DNA of 64,000 nucleotides from assembly GCA_033675265.1 (NCBI GenBank), contig JAUJYZ010000547.1, forward strand, positions 206,501-270,500, given 5' to 3'. Source of the DNA: Actinostola sp. cb2023. Taxonomy: Eukaryota; Cnidaria; Anthozoa; Actiniaria; Actinostolidae. Under the pieces are notes generated by a model that worked only from the letters and a program-made list of their open reading frames with translations, searched no databases and was not told where the DNA came from. The position numbers were made by a program, and so were the translations under genes. How positions within the stretch are numbered: position 1 is the stretch's first letter; each line of letters begins with the position of its first letter. Below, piece by piece: positions 28,383 through 43,300 of this stretch.

Positions 28383-31300
28383 TCACCTTGATAAATAGTA
28401 GAGTACGTCAGCGAGCTGTGGTCCAATCATTCTTTCTAATAACTTTAAGGTCGTAAGTAACAGCAGTCGTTCTTGATAAGGTAGAAACAGCGATCTGATT
28501 GGCTTACATCTCGCCAAACAAACCAATGAGGAAGCAGCACGTCGAAGCATGTCAACACTTGTACCACAAAAATCCTCTGAATGAAAACCAGCCTGAGCCA
28601 GCGAACCACCTGACGAGTAAGCATTGATAGAATTGGCTGCATCCTCAATGAATTGCAGCAGCATTGCAATACACTGTTTCTTTTCAGCAAGACACGTGTA
28701 CTCGTTGTCGCTCTGTGATAGGTTGGACAGTACTACCAGGGACAACTCTCTGCTCACAGGGTTTTCACGCTGTCCAAGAAGACGAACAAGAGTCGCATAC
28801 AATGCTTCAAGACGGGGAGCAGGAATTGCGAGGATAAGATCTGTGTTTCCTCCAAGAATACTCATCTTGGCCAAAGCTTCCAAAACAAGCTGTTGTGCAG
28901 ACAGAGAAGTGCCAACTGTAGCTGTAGGCATAGGGTCAATGGCTTCAGCTGACGGACACACAAACCAGTGAAGCAAACCATCTAATATTGGTGTTGAGAT
29001 GGCTTTGGGATACGCACAAAGATCGAGCTGACCACCGATGTTGGAAAAGATTACAAGTGCGTTTTCACGCAAGACTTCTAGTGAGTTCCACCACCAATCA
29101 TGCCGATCATCGCTGGGTGCATCGACGTCCACGTCATCTTGCATGAACGAATGCCTGTAGGGAACACGTTGGGCATGCTTATGGTACAGTAATAGTAGCT
29201 TGCCAAGAATCAACAGTAAACCAGAATGACGAAACATTTCCACATCGTTACCAGGAACAAACGACAGTCCACGTAAGATATTCGAGACACACATACACCG
29301 ACGTGACAACGCATCGTCAGACTCGGTTCTTAAGCTAAGTGTTGATTCTTCTGATCGAATCGACTCTTCCTCCATTACAGCATTGTTTTCACTTCTTTCA
29401 ACTCGAGTATCTATGATAGACTGAATGTACAAGTTTGTGTCCGACTCGTCTATCTCGATATCAAGGTCGAGTTCCTTTTTTAGTTTAGAAGTAAATTCTT
29501 CTTGTGAATCATGGCTCTCGTCCTTTACGGGGCTATCGTATGAGTCAGAGCTCGAATCTGAATCAAAATCCCATTCATTTGTTTGTAAACTACAATGATC
29601 AGTTTTATCGCAGTTTTCACCAGCACAATCTTTCGCAACTTTCTTATTTTCTGTTTTCACGGTCTCAAGTTTGACATCGGCTTTGCATTTCACCGTATTT
29701 GCAGTGTCTTCTTCTGAGTTTACAATTGAGTTAGAAACTAGTTTTAACTTGCAATGTGTTTCTGCAGGTTGTACGATCTTGTCGTGTCGTCGTCTAGGGC
29801 TAACAGCAGTTCCCAAGTGCGTTTGTATGTGCATTGTAGTTTGATCACTACTTAGCCACCATTCATCACTATCATCGTTATCAATAGACGATGCAGCAAT
29901 GAACGCTGTAAAACTACGACACACATCCTCCTTCAACTTAATGTCATCTGCACTCTTTTCTTGCTTGCCTTCATTTTCACTGTTTTCATCATCCACCATC
30001 TGCACGTCGTCGTTTTCCCAGAACGCGCCAAATATCTCCACAAGATATCTTCGAAAATGATCTAGTAAGTTATCTAAAAGTCCTGGTAGATGAGACAGTA
30101 GGAAATAACCAACAGTATGATCGTCGTACAGAAGGATATTTAACGCATCTAGTGCCCAGGTCGTCTCGGACAGTAAACCAGACTTGAGAGACATCATAAC
30201 ACGCCATGCTTCAACAGGCCCTAAGATATTAATGGTTATGTATATGGGTTATCAACTCTCTATCTTTAGACACTTTCTCGTTCTTGTTTCTCTAAGGTAG
30301 ACACCTCACTAAGCCAGACAGCAAAGTCAAGGTGTCTGGCTTAGAGAGAGTTGTGTCTGGAAGGTAGACACCTCACTAAGCCAGACAGCAAAGTCAAGGT
30401 GTATGGCTTAGAGAGAGTTGTGTCTGTAAGGTAGACACCTCACTAAGCCAGACAGTAAAGTCAAGGTGTATGGCTTAGAGAGTTGTGTCTGTAAGGTAGA
30501 CACCTCACTAAGCGACAGCAAAGTCAAGGTGTCTGGCTTAGAGACAGTTGTGTCTGTAAGGTAGACACCTCACTAAGCCAGGCAGTAAAGTCAAGGTGTA
30601 TGGCTTAGAGAGAGTTGTGTCTGGAAGGTAGACACCTCACTAAGCCAGACAGTAAAGTCAAGGTGTATGGCTTAGAGACAGTTGTGTCTGTAAGGTAGAC
30701 ACCTCACTAAGCCAGACAGCAAAGTCAAGGTGTATGGCTTAGAGAGAGTTGTGTCTGTAAGGTAGACACCTCACTAAGCCAGACAGCAAAGTCAAGGTGT
30801 CTGGCTTAGAGAAAGTTGTGTCTGTAAGGTAGACACCTCACTAAGCCAGACAGCAAAGTCCAGGTGTATGACTTAGAGAAAGTTGTGTCTGTAAGGTAGA
30901 CACCTCACTAAGCCAGACAGCAAAGTCAAGGTGTCTGGCTTAGAGAGAGAGTTGTGTCTGTAAGGTAGACACCTCACTAAGCCAGACAGCAAAGTCAAGG
31001 TGTATGGCTTAGAGAGAGTTGTGTCTGTAAGGTAGACACCTCACTAAGCGACAGCAAAGTCAAGGTGTCTGGCTTAGAGACAGTTGTTGTCTGTAAGGTA
31101 GACACCTCACTAAGCCAGACAGCAAAGTCCAGGTGTCTGGCTTAGAGACAGTTGTGTCTGGAAGGTAGACACCTCACTAAGCCAGACAGTAAAGTCAAGG
31201 TGCATGGCTTAGAGAGAGCTGTGTCTGTAAGGTAGACACCTCACTAAGCCAGACAGCAAAGTCAAGGTGTCTGGCTTAGAGAGAGTTGTGTCTGTAAGGT

Positions 31301-34300
31301 AGACACCTCACTAAGCCAGACAGCAAAGTCCAGGTGTCTGGCTTAGAGAAAGTTGTGTCTGTAAGGTAGACATCTTACTAAGCCAGGCAGCAAAGTCCAG
31401 GTGTCTGGCTTAGAGAGAGTTGTGTCTGTAAGGTAGACACCTCACTAAGCCAGACAGCAAAGTCAAGGTGTCTGGCTTAGAGAGAGTTGTGTCTGTAAGG
31501 TAGACACCTCACTAAGCCAGACAGCAAAGTCAAGGTGTCTGGCTTAGAGACAGTTGTGTCTGTAAGGTAGACACCTCACTAAGCCAGGCAGCAAAGTCAA
31601 GGTGTCTGGCTTAGAGAGAGTTGTGTCTGTAAGGTAGACACCTCACTAAGCCAGGCAGCAAAGTCAAGGTGTCTGGCTTAGAGACAGTTGTGTCTGTAAG
31701 GTAGACACCTCACTAAGCCAGACAGCAAAGTCCAGGTGTCTGGCTTAGAGAAAGTTGTGTCTGTAAGGTAGACAGCAAAGTCTTACTCACCTAAATCTCT
31801 TGATGTCAACTTTCTCTTCTTGGTGAATACTGGCTTGGTAGCTTCTACAGATTCTATAGGAAAATAGACTTCCTTCTTGACATGACTTCCTTGGAACTTT
31901 GGCTTAGCCATCTGTGATGGAGCTGATGCCATAGGTTGCCTTGGTAATGAAGGTGACCGTGTTCCATGTGGCGGTGCTGAAGGGTATGATGGTTGTTGCC
32001 GACTGGATGGATAGTGCGGTTGCCGTGGGATAGACTGTCCATTAGGTGGGTAATCAAACATATGTTCAGGTTCTGTTGATGCTTTGTACTGTGACCACAT
32101 TGGATGCATTGGTTCTTGCTGTGGACGCTGTTGTGTTGCCTGACTAGCTTGTGATAATGGATGATAACCAGCCACGTTGGAGTTCCTTTGATGAATAAGT
32201 TGTGATAGAGCTGCAGAACCTGGGAATTGTGCCGCCTGTGTGTGTTGAGAGGGGTATCCACGATAGTTTGGGAAGTTACTCCGATCGTTACCAAACGAGT
32301 ATGGTGGAACATTGTAGGAATTATTGTTAGATTGTGGTGTGATGGGTGATTGGTATCCTTTATTGCCATCATATGGATCATCTATATATCCATCATTATG
32401 CTGATAGTTATAACCACTGTATCTATGCGGTCCAGCCTGCTGCCCATACCCTGTAAGGTATGTCCCTCCTGACTGGCTAGAGGCAGACATGGTAGGAGCA
32501 GGAAAGATCACTTCTGAACACGTTACAGTAGCATTAGGTGGTGGTATTCCTGTGTCGTCAAATAGGTTATCCATAGAGGAGGGGTGAGTAGTCTTTGTCA
32601 CATCAGCCATTTCATAAGCCAAGAGGAAGCGACTGTAATGGTTCCGCAGCTGAGATGATAATAATGTTTGTTCTGGTGCAATATTTAATGACATCAAAAC
32701 TTTGTCCCATAACTTTCTCTTAACAACCTTAAAACAAACAAATAATGATGAGAAAACAAATACATTAGTATTGTGCTAATATAATACTGTGTTTACCTCT
32801 TGTAGCCCTCCATTTTCCTTGATAACCTTGTACAACTTGAAGATATCTAATACCTGGTTATTGAATACTGGCACTTGTCTGATAGTATTGCCTAATAGAA
32901 ACATGCAATAGAGTGTTATTAATATGTTTATCACCGTAAATATCTACAATGTATAAATGAGGCTAAATGAAATTTAGGCAAGGTTAAACTCGAGACAATG
33001 CTGGCCAGCGGTCTTGCTTGGGTACCCGAAGCGTGGGGGACCCCTATACCTGGGCAGGGGCTACAATACATGTGTCATCCGCTGTTTGCCCCCTTTTGCT
33101 GTCAGTGTGGAGCAACAGGCGCTTGAGCGAATCGAGAATCTCATTGCTAAGCTGATCATTGCGGATCAATTTTCCCACCCTACCCTCCCATCTTATGGTA
33201 AGTATTAAACAGGTAAGTCATATATATATTTATTTTACTCCACTGACTAACAAGAAGTCAGTGTGACGGGTGCAAGTGGGTGGACTGTGGCATGGTTGCC
33301 ATGGTGACCTCCGTGAGGGACTCGGACTAGCGAGGTCAGTCCCACTCTGTGGCACCCAACCCCAACCTCATCTATTGGTGATGAGTTTAATATCTGGTTA
33401 TTGAATACTGGTACTTGTCTGATAGCAAATATCTACAATGTATAATATCTGGTATTGAATACTGGTACTTGTCTGATAGTAAATATCTACAATGTATAAT
33501 ATCTGGTATTGAATACTGGTACTTGTCTGATAGTAAATATCTACAATGTATAATATCTGGTATTGAATACTAGTACTTGTCTGATAGTAAATATCTACAA
33601 TGTATAATATCTGGTTATTGAATACTGGTACTTGTCTGATAGTAAATATCTACAATGTATAATTATTGGTTATTGAATACTGTACTTGTCTGATAGCAAA
33701 TATCTACAATATATAATATCTGGTTATTGAATACTGGTACTTGTCTGATAGTAAATATCTACAATGTACATTGTATAATATCTGGTATTGAATACTGGTA
33801 CTTGTCTGATAGTAAATATCTACAATATATAATATCTGGTTATTGAATACTGGTACTTGTCTGATAGTAAATATCTACAATGTATAATATCTGGTTATTG
33901 AATACTGGTACTTGTCTGATAGTAAATATCTACAATATATAATATCTGGTTATTGAATACTGGTACTTGTCTGATAGTAAATATCTACAATGTATAATAT
34001 CTGGTATTGAATACTGGTACTTGTCTGATAGTAAATATCTACAATGTATAATATCTGGTTATTGAATACTGGTAATTGTCTGATAGTAAATATCTACAAT
34101 GTATAATTATAATAGTACTTGTCTGATAGTAAATATCTACAATGTATAATTATAATAGTACTTGTCTGATAGTAAATATCTACAAGGTCAAACCTGTGCT
34201 GTCCATAAATGCTGCATACTTGTCCAAGAACTCTTTCCTCTCTGGATCATCAGAAACTTCATATAATTGGCAATACTGAAATTAAAATCCAATAGGTTAG

Positions 34301-37300
34301 TGTTAATCCCAGCCAACTCTGTATGGTTCTCTGGGCTTCCTGTTGTCTATTGATTGGGAGGGACTGGAATGTGCTCTTGTCTTGGGCTCAGTCCCAGAAG
34401 GGGTTGCATGCAGAAGAGGCTATCTTAATCCTACTTTAATTTAATGATTTAACAGCACAATAGTCCCTTTTCGCGTTCACAGATCCCGTTGTAAAACCGC
34501 TGTACTTATTGACATCAGACGCATTTGTACAGGGTTAGCCTCGAGTCAGTGTAAATTATTCACAAATATCAACAAGAACATGAAAAAATGTTGACATAAA
34601 ACAATAGAAACGTTTTTGAATTGCACGGACTGGTTTCTGAATCGAGGCTAAGCCTGTACAAATGCGTCTTTTGTCAAGGACAGCGGTCATCTCTAAACAA
34701 CGCGAAACTGGAGTACTACACACACTGAATACAATAAATAGATCATGTAGAATATAATAATTTAGAGGTGAAGGAAGCCAGGAAACAGGAATGAACTTGC
34801 CTTGCTACCATAATAATAATAATAATTATTATTATTTTTATTTTTATTTATAAGACAAACATAAGGAAACTAGACATTGCTATGGGCAATGTACACTCGT
34901 GCCCTGTTGGGAATGAGCTACATGTACTGACATGCTTCAAGAATTAGGATCCCTGTGGAAGTGTGGATTTCGAAGTTTGTATACAAGTTTGATTTTCGCT
35001 TGAAAGCTTCCGTTTTCTACCTTGTTCTTCAAATACTTGCTAGAAATAAAGATTGATAGTTATTTGAAGGCTTGAGGCATATTTTAATAGTGGGTTTCGG
35101 GCACGGTTGTTTTCGCCTGAACAGCTCAAAGTCGTAGCACGGCGATAGCACGGCAATAAATATAGTAAGCTTATAAATAATGAAAATGGCAATCGATACG
35201 CAAATGCAATAATGCAAGGAATTCAAGTCCAATTCATCTTCAAGTATATTTCAAGGTTCCATGTGTCTCTGTTTCAGTTCGCGAATATTGGCATGTTGAC
35301 AGTTTTAAATAAATATCGAGCGAAGCTCATGGCATTCCTGGTCCGGTTCAGTTCGTGTGGCGAGTCCAAAATAGCCATCTTCTTCGACTTCGTAAGACAC
35401 GATCGAAGGGGTGGCGATCTCAAATTTGTAGATCTTCTTGTCTATAACACTCAACTTAACACTCTGACGAGTAAAAAGTGAAACTCCACATGAATCGCCG
35501 AAGCCGTCCTCGCTATGTCTAAAATACAAAATGGCATCTCGATAGCATGTGACCGGAAATTGCACAACTTTGCGATTTTCTGACATTGAAAAAAATTAAA
35601 ATACGCGTTGGATTTTATAACTCGTGCGGCCTTCGGCCTGGGCACGAGTAATTACGACGTTTCGACATCGTCCGATGTCATTATCAAGTGAGTTTAATAT
35701 TGAATTGCAAATAGAATATAAGGCAGTTGATCGACATCGGACGATGCCGAAACGTCGTAATTTCCTTGCATTTGTCTTTCTTATAAATATAATATTTATA
35801 CGTGAATAAGTAATATATAAATATTAAAATATATTATGATGAATATGTACACATAAAATTAGAGGGCAATATTTAAAGTGCCTATGAAACGAAAATGTCG
35901 ATCCTTGTTTTATTGTACATTATTGTTGTTTGGTCTTTCTCTGAACATTTGCTGTATTTAAACATCGACTTTGAGCGTGCGAACATTTTTTTTTCGCGGT
36001 TCGAAATTATCATTTTCAACCAAAATGTGCGACAAGAGACTGGGCCCTTGACAATGGCTCGGTGACGTCAAGAGGTTTGCATGCCTTTGTTTGCACAACC
36101 TTGATGTCACATTTCTATAGTTTGACCGAGCGGGAATTGTCGCACTTTGAAATCCAAAATGCCCAACTTCATGCGCAAAATAAAAAATGTTCCCGTAACT
36201 CAATCCACTTTTTATTAATGCCATGTTAACAAGCAAATAGTAAACTTTCGTAGTAGCAAATAAAAACGGGGTCTGTTTTTTCGTTTCATAGGCACTTTAA
36301 GGCAGTTGCTACAGTTAGGCTGTGACAATAGAAATCCTAAAGGAAATACCAACCTTTCCAAACTGTGTGGTGTCTTTCACTTGCTGCTTGTTCATCTACA
36401 AACAAAAACAAGAATGATGAAGTAATAATAATAATACTACAATGTAGCAATCGATTAACATGAAAGTTGAGTGAGGTCTTAGATTGTAGTTATATCCAGG
36501 TCACTTGGGATATAATGAATCTAGTTAGTATACCTATTTATTGTATATTTATTTTATTTTATTACATAGTCAAGTCAATCCGCGTGCTCTGATTGGCTGA
36601 AAACTGTGCTTTATCAGAGAACGGAGCACGGTTTGATGACACTATTTTTCGAAAAGACCAAAATTCTGAAGAAAACAAACCCAGCGTGCGCTCAATAGCG
36701 TAACTGGCGTCAGTAGCGCGCGCACTTCACTCACTAAAATTTTATTCAAAAACACAACAGAATCCTCAAATTTCTTGCCAATTTTTTCACCATTCGTATT
36801 CTTTTTTTGATCAAAAACCTGTAGTTTCTATATAATAAAACAAATAGAACAGCTTCAACCGTGCTCCGTTCAGTAATAAAGCACTTAGGAAGTGCCGAGA
36901 GCACTCAAGAAGTAGGGAGAAACACTTGCCTACGGCTCGTGTTTCTCACTACACTTCTTTTGTGCTCTCGTCACTTCCTGCGTGCTTTATTACTGAACTG
37001 AGAGCATGGTTGAAGCTGTTCTATTTGTTAAGTAAAGCGCTTTTGGGCTTCCAAGGAAAAAGAGATATAAATACATTATATTATTATTATTATTATTATT
37101 ATGTATGCTGTATGACGTAGGAGCAAAGCAATTTAATGACTTACCATCTCAAGTAAAATTAGCTTTGTTATAAATTATTAATATTTAAAGTGCATATGAA
37201 GCGAATTTTTTTCTTTTGAAATTCGATTACATATGAAGTGAATAGTGGGATGTTTCAGTATTTTGTGTTTTGGACTTTGCATTTGCGAGTTATAAAGGTT

Positions 37301-40300
37301 TGAAATCGTGATATGCTAATTTGGTGATGTCATTAGGGTTGCAATTTATTATACAAAAGCGCTCTTGTGCAAATTATTGACATTTTATAATCTGGCAAAA
37401 CGTTTTCTATAACTTATATCAATGATGTTAAACTTTTTTTCTATTTCAGAGAAGAGTACTGCTTGAAAAAAGATAAATAAGTTACGACGTGCAACCTTTA
37501 ATGATGTCACCAAATTAACATATCACGATTTCAAATCTTTATATCATGCATACCATTGAACTAGATGATTGGCCTATCGTTGGTGTGATGTCATCAACGG
37601 CTACATTCATATCATCATTGTCATCATCACCAAATGATGATATTGATACTCCTGGAGATGGCACACCAGAGAACTGTTCAGAAAATGATGAGAGTGGCGA
37701 AGCATTGTTGGCGACTTGATTCATATTGTGTACTGGTGACACTGACGTAGGTCCAAGAGAATCACTCACATTGGTGAGATCTGAAATCATGAGTGGATCA
37801 GTGTTACATGTAGAAATACAGTGTAGGACATAACCATGTAGCTATATTTGTAAAAATAGAAAATAAAAATGTAGCTATACCTGCCGAATGCTTAGATGTC
37901 GTTGTAGGTGCAGATGTAGGACAACTTTGGGAACCTGAATCATCCATACAGGCTTCTTCTGAACTCATGGACTGAATCATTGCTTCAACATCTTCTGCTG
38001 TTGGCAACATATTTAGAGTTGGTGATGGCACTCGACCTGAATATAAAATAATTATACTATTCACTGGTAGGTCACTATTGGTACATACTGTATGTTAATA
38101 GTAGGAGGTCACTATTGGTACATATTGTATGTTAACAGTAGTAGGTCACTATTGGTACATACTGTATGTTAACAGTAGGTCACTGTTGGTACATACTGTA
38201 TGTTAACAGTAGTAGGTCACTATTGGTACATACTGTATGTTAACAGTAGGAGGTCACTATTGGTACATACTGTATGTTAATAGTAGGTCACTGTTGGTAC
38301 ATACTGTATGTTAACAGTAGGTCACTGTTGGTACATACTGTATGTTAATAGTAGGAGGTCACTATTGGTACATACTGTATGTTAATAGTAGGTCACTGTT
38401 GGTACATACTGTATGTTAACAGTAGTAGGTCACTATTGGTACATACTGTATGTTAATAGTAGGAGGTCACTATTGGTACATACTGTATGTTAACAGTAGT
38501 AGGTCACTATTGGTACATACTGTATGTTAATAGTAGGAGGTCACTGTTGGTACATACTGTATGTTAACAGTAGTAGGTCACTATTGGTACATACTGTATG
38601 TTAACAGTAGGAGGTCACTATTGGTACATACTGTATGTTAATAGTAGGTCACTGTTGGTACATACTGTATGTTTAACAGTAGGTCACTGTTGGTACATAC
38701 TGTATGTTAATAGTAGGTCACTGTTGGTACATACTGTATGTTAATAGTAGGAGGTCACTATTGGTACATAGTGTATGTTAATAGTAGGAGGTCACTATTG
38801 GTACATACTGTATGTTAATAGTAGGAGGTCACTATTGGTACATACTGTATGCTAACAGTAGGTCACTGTTGGTACATACTGTATGTTAACAGTAGTAGGT
38901 CACTATTGGTACATACTGTATGTTAATAGTAGGAGGTCACTATTGGTACATACTGTATGTTAACAGTAGTAGGTCACTATTGGTACATACTGTATGTTAA
39001 CAGTAGGAGGTCACTATTGGTACATACTGTATGTTAATAGTAGGAGGTCACTATTGGTACATACTGTATGTTAACAGTAGTAGGTCACTATTGGTACATA
39101 CTGTATGTTAATAGTAGGTCACTGTTGGTACATACTGTATGTTAACAGTAGGAGGTCACTATTGGTACATACTGTATGTTAATAGTAGGAGGTCACTATT
39201 GGTACATACTGTATGTTAACAGTAGGAGGTCACTATTGGTACATACTGTATATTAATAGTAGGTCACTGTTGGTACATACTGTATGTTAATAGTAGGAGG
39301 TCACTATTGGTACATACTGTATGTTAACAGTAGTAGGTCACTGTTGGTACATACTGTATGTTAACAGTAGTAGGTCACTATTGGTACATACTGTATGTTA
39401 ATAGTAGGAGGTCACTATTGGTACATACTGTATGTTAACAGTAGTAGGTCACTGTTGGTACATACTGTATGTTAACAGTAGTAGGTCACTGTTGGTACAT
39501 ACTGTATGTTAATAGTAGTAGTAGGTCACTATTGGTACATACTGTATGTTAATAGTAGGAGGTCACTGTTGGTACATACTGTATGTTAATAGTAGGAGGT
39601 CACTATTGGTACATACTGTATGCTAACAGTAGGTCACTGTTGGTACATACTGTATGTTAACAGTAGTAGGTCACTATTGGTACATACTGTATGTTAACAG
39701 TAGTAGGTCACTATTGGTACATACTGTATGTTAACAGTAGTAGGTCACTATTGGTACATACTGTATGTTAATAGTAGGAGGTCACTATTGGTACATACTG
39801 TATGTTAATAGTAGTAGGTCACTGTTGGTACATACTGTATGTTAATAGTAGGAGGTCACTATTGGTACATACTGTATGTTAACAGTAGTAGGTCACTATT
39901 GGTACATACTGTATGTTAACAGTAGGAGGTCACTATTGGTACATACTGTATATTAATAGTAGGTCACTGTTGGTACATACTGTATGTTAACAGTAGGTCA
40001 CTGTTGGTACATACTGTATGTTAATAGTAGGTCACTGTTGGTACATACTGTATGTTAACAGTAGTAGGTCACTATTGGTACATACTGTATGTTAAATAGT
40101 AGTAGGTCACTATTGGTACATACTGTATGTTAACAGTAGTAGGTCACTATTGGTACATACTGTATGTTAATAGTAGGAGGTCACTATTGGTACATACTGT
40201 ATGTTAACAGTAGTAGGTCACTATTGGTACATACTGTATGTTAACAGTAGTAGGTCACTATTGGTACATACTGTATGTTAATAGTAGGAGGTCACTATTG

Positions 40301-43300
40301 GTACATACTGTATGTTAACAGTAGTAGGTCACTATTGGTACATACTGTATGTTAACAGTAGGAGGTCACTATTGGTACATACTGTATGTTAACAGTAGGA
40401 GGTCACTATTGGTACATACTGTATGTTAACAGTAGTAGGTCACTATTGGTACATACTGTATGTTAACAGTAGGAGGTCACTATTGGTACATACTGTATAT
40501 TAATAGTAGGAGGTCACTGTTGGTACATACTGTATGTTAATAGTAGTAGGTCACTGTTGGTACATACTGTATGTTAATAGTAGGTCACTGTTGGTACATA
40601 CTGTATGTTAACAGTAGGTCACTGTTGGTACATACTGTATGTTAATAGTAGGAGGTCACTATTGGTACATACTGTATGATAACAGTAGGTCACTGTTGGT
40701 ACATACTGTATGTTAATAGTAGTAGGTCACTATTGGTACATACTGTATGTTAATAGTAGGAGGTCACTATTGGTACATACTGTATGTTAACAGTAGTAGG
40801 TCACTATTGGTACATACTGTATGTTAACAGTAGGAGGTCACTATTGGTACATACTGTATGTTAACAGTAGGAGGTCACTATTGGTACATACTGTATGTTA
40901 ACAGTAGGTCACTGTTGGTACATACTGTATGTTAATAGTAGTAGGTCACTATTGGTACATACTGTATGTTAACAGTAGGAGGTCACTATTGGTACATACT
41001 GTATGTTAACAGTAGGAGGTCACTATTGGTACATACTGTATGTTAATAGTAGGAGGTCACTATTGGTACATACTGTATGTTAATAGTAGGAGGTCACTAT
41101 TGGTTCATACTGTATGTTAATAGTAGGAGGTCACTATTGGTACATACTGTATGTTAATAGTAGGAGGTCACTATTGGTACATACTGTATGTTAATAGTAG
41201 GAGGTCACTATTGGTACATACTGTATGTTAATAGTAGGAGGTCACTATTGGTACATAGTGTATGTTAATAGTAGGAGGTCACTATTGGTACATACTGTAT
41301 GTTAATAGTAGGAGGTCACTATTGGTACATACTGTATGTTAAAGTAGTAGGTCACTATTGGTACATACTGTATGTTAACAGTAGTAGGTCACTATTGGTA
41401 CATAGTGTATGTTAATAGTAGGAGGTCACTATTGGTACATACTGTATGTTAATAGTAGGAGGTCACTATTGGTACATACTGTATGTTAATAGTAGTAGGT
41501 CACTGTTGGTACATACTGTATGTTAACAGTAGGAGGTCACTATTGGTACATACTGTATGTTAATAGTAGGAGGTCACTATTGGTACATACTGTATGTTAA
41601 TAGTAGGAGGTCACTATTGGTACATATTGTATGTTAACAGTAGGAGGTCACTATTGGTACATACTGTATGTTAATAGTAGGAGGTCACTATTGGTACATA
41701 CTGTATGTTAATAGTAGGCTATTGGTACATATTGTATGTTAATAGTAGGTCACTATTGGTACATACTGTATGTTAATAGTAGGAGGTCACTATTGGTACA
41801 TACTGTATGTTAATAGTAGGTCACTGTTGGTACATACTGTATGTTAACAGTAGGTCACTGTTGGTACATACTGTATGTTAATAGTAGGAGGTCACTATTG
41901 GTACATACTGTATGTTAATAGTAGGTCACTATTGGTACATACTGTATGTTAACAGTAGTAGGTCACTATTGGTACATACTGTATGTTAACAGTAGGAGGT
42001 CACTATTGGTACATACTGTATGTTAACAGTAGGAGGTCACTATTGGTACATACTGTATGTTGCTACAGTAGGTCACTGTTGGTACATACTGTATGTTAAC
42101 AGTAGTAGGTCACTATTGGTACATACTGTATGTTAACAGTAGGAGGTCACTATTGGTACATACTGTATGTTAACAGTAGGTCACTATTGGTACATACTGT
42201 ATGTTAATAGTAGGAGGTCACTATTGGTACATACTGTATGTTAATAGTAGGAGGTCACTATTGGTACATACTGTATGTTAATAGTAGGAGGTCACTATTG
42301 GTACATACTGTATGTTAATAGTAGGAGGTCACTATTGGTACATACTGTATGTTAATAGTAGGAGGTCACTATTGGTACATACTGTATGTTAATAGTAGGA
42401 GGTCACTATTGGTACATACTGTATGTTAATAGTAGGAGGTCACTATTGGTACATACTGTATGTTAATAGTAGGAGGTCACTATTGGTACATACTGTATGT
42501 TAACAGTAGGTCACTATTGGTACATACTGTATGTTAACAGTAGTAGGTCACTATTGGTACATAGTGTATGTTAATAGTAGGAGGTCACTATTGGTACATA
42601 CTGTATGTTAACAGTAGGAGGTCACTATTGGTACATATTGTATGTTAATAGTAGGTAGGTCACTGTTGGTACATACTGTATGTTAATAGTAGGAGGTCAC
42701 TATTGGTACATACTGTATGTTAATAGTAGGAGGTCACTATTGGTACATACTGTATGTTAATAGTAGGAGGTCACTATTGGTACATACTGTATGTTAACAG
42801 TAGGAGGTCACTATTGGTACATATTGTATGTTAATAGTAGGAGGTCACTATTGGTACAAACTGTATGTTAATAGTAGGCTATTGGTACATATTGTATGTT
42901 AATAGTAGGTCACTGTTGGTACATACTGTATGTTAACAGTAGGAGGTCACTATTGGTACATACTGTATGTTAATAGTAGGAGGTCACTATTGGTACATAT
43001 TGTATGTTAACAGTAGGAGGTCACTATTGGTACATATTGTATGTTAATAGTAGGTCACTGTTGGTACATACTGTATGTTAACAGTAGTAGGTCACTATTG
43101 GTACATAGTGTATGTTAATAGTAGGAGGTCACTATTGGTACATACTGTATATTAATAGTAGGAGGTCACTATTGGTACATACTGTATGTTAATAGTAGGA
43201 GGTCACTATTGGTACATACTGTATGTTAATAGTAGGAGGTCACTATTGGTACATACTGTATGTTAATAGTAGGAGGTCACTATTGGTACATACTGTATGT

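Noticed and set aside
28624..28971. Plus-strand 115-codon frame
   Set aside because: Antisense shadow of the conserved ARID1 C-terminal exon.
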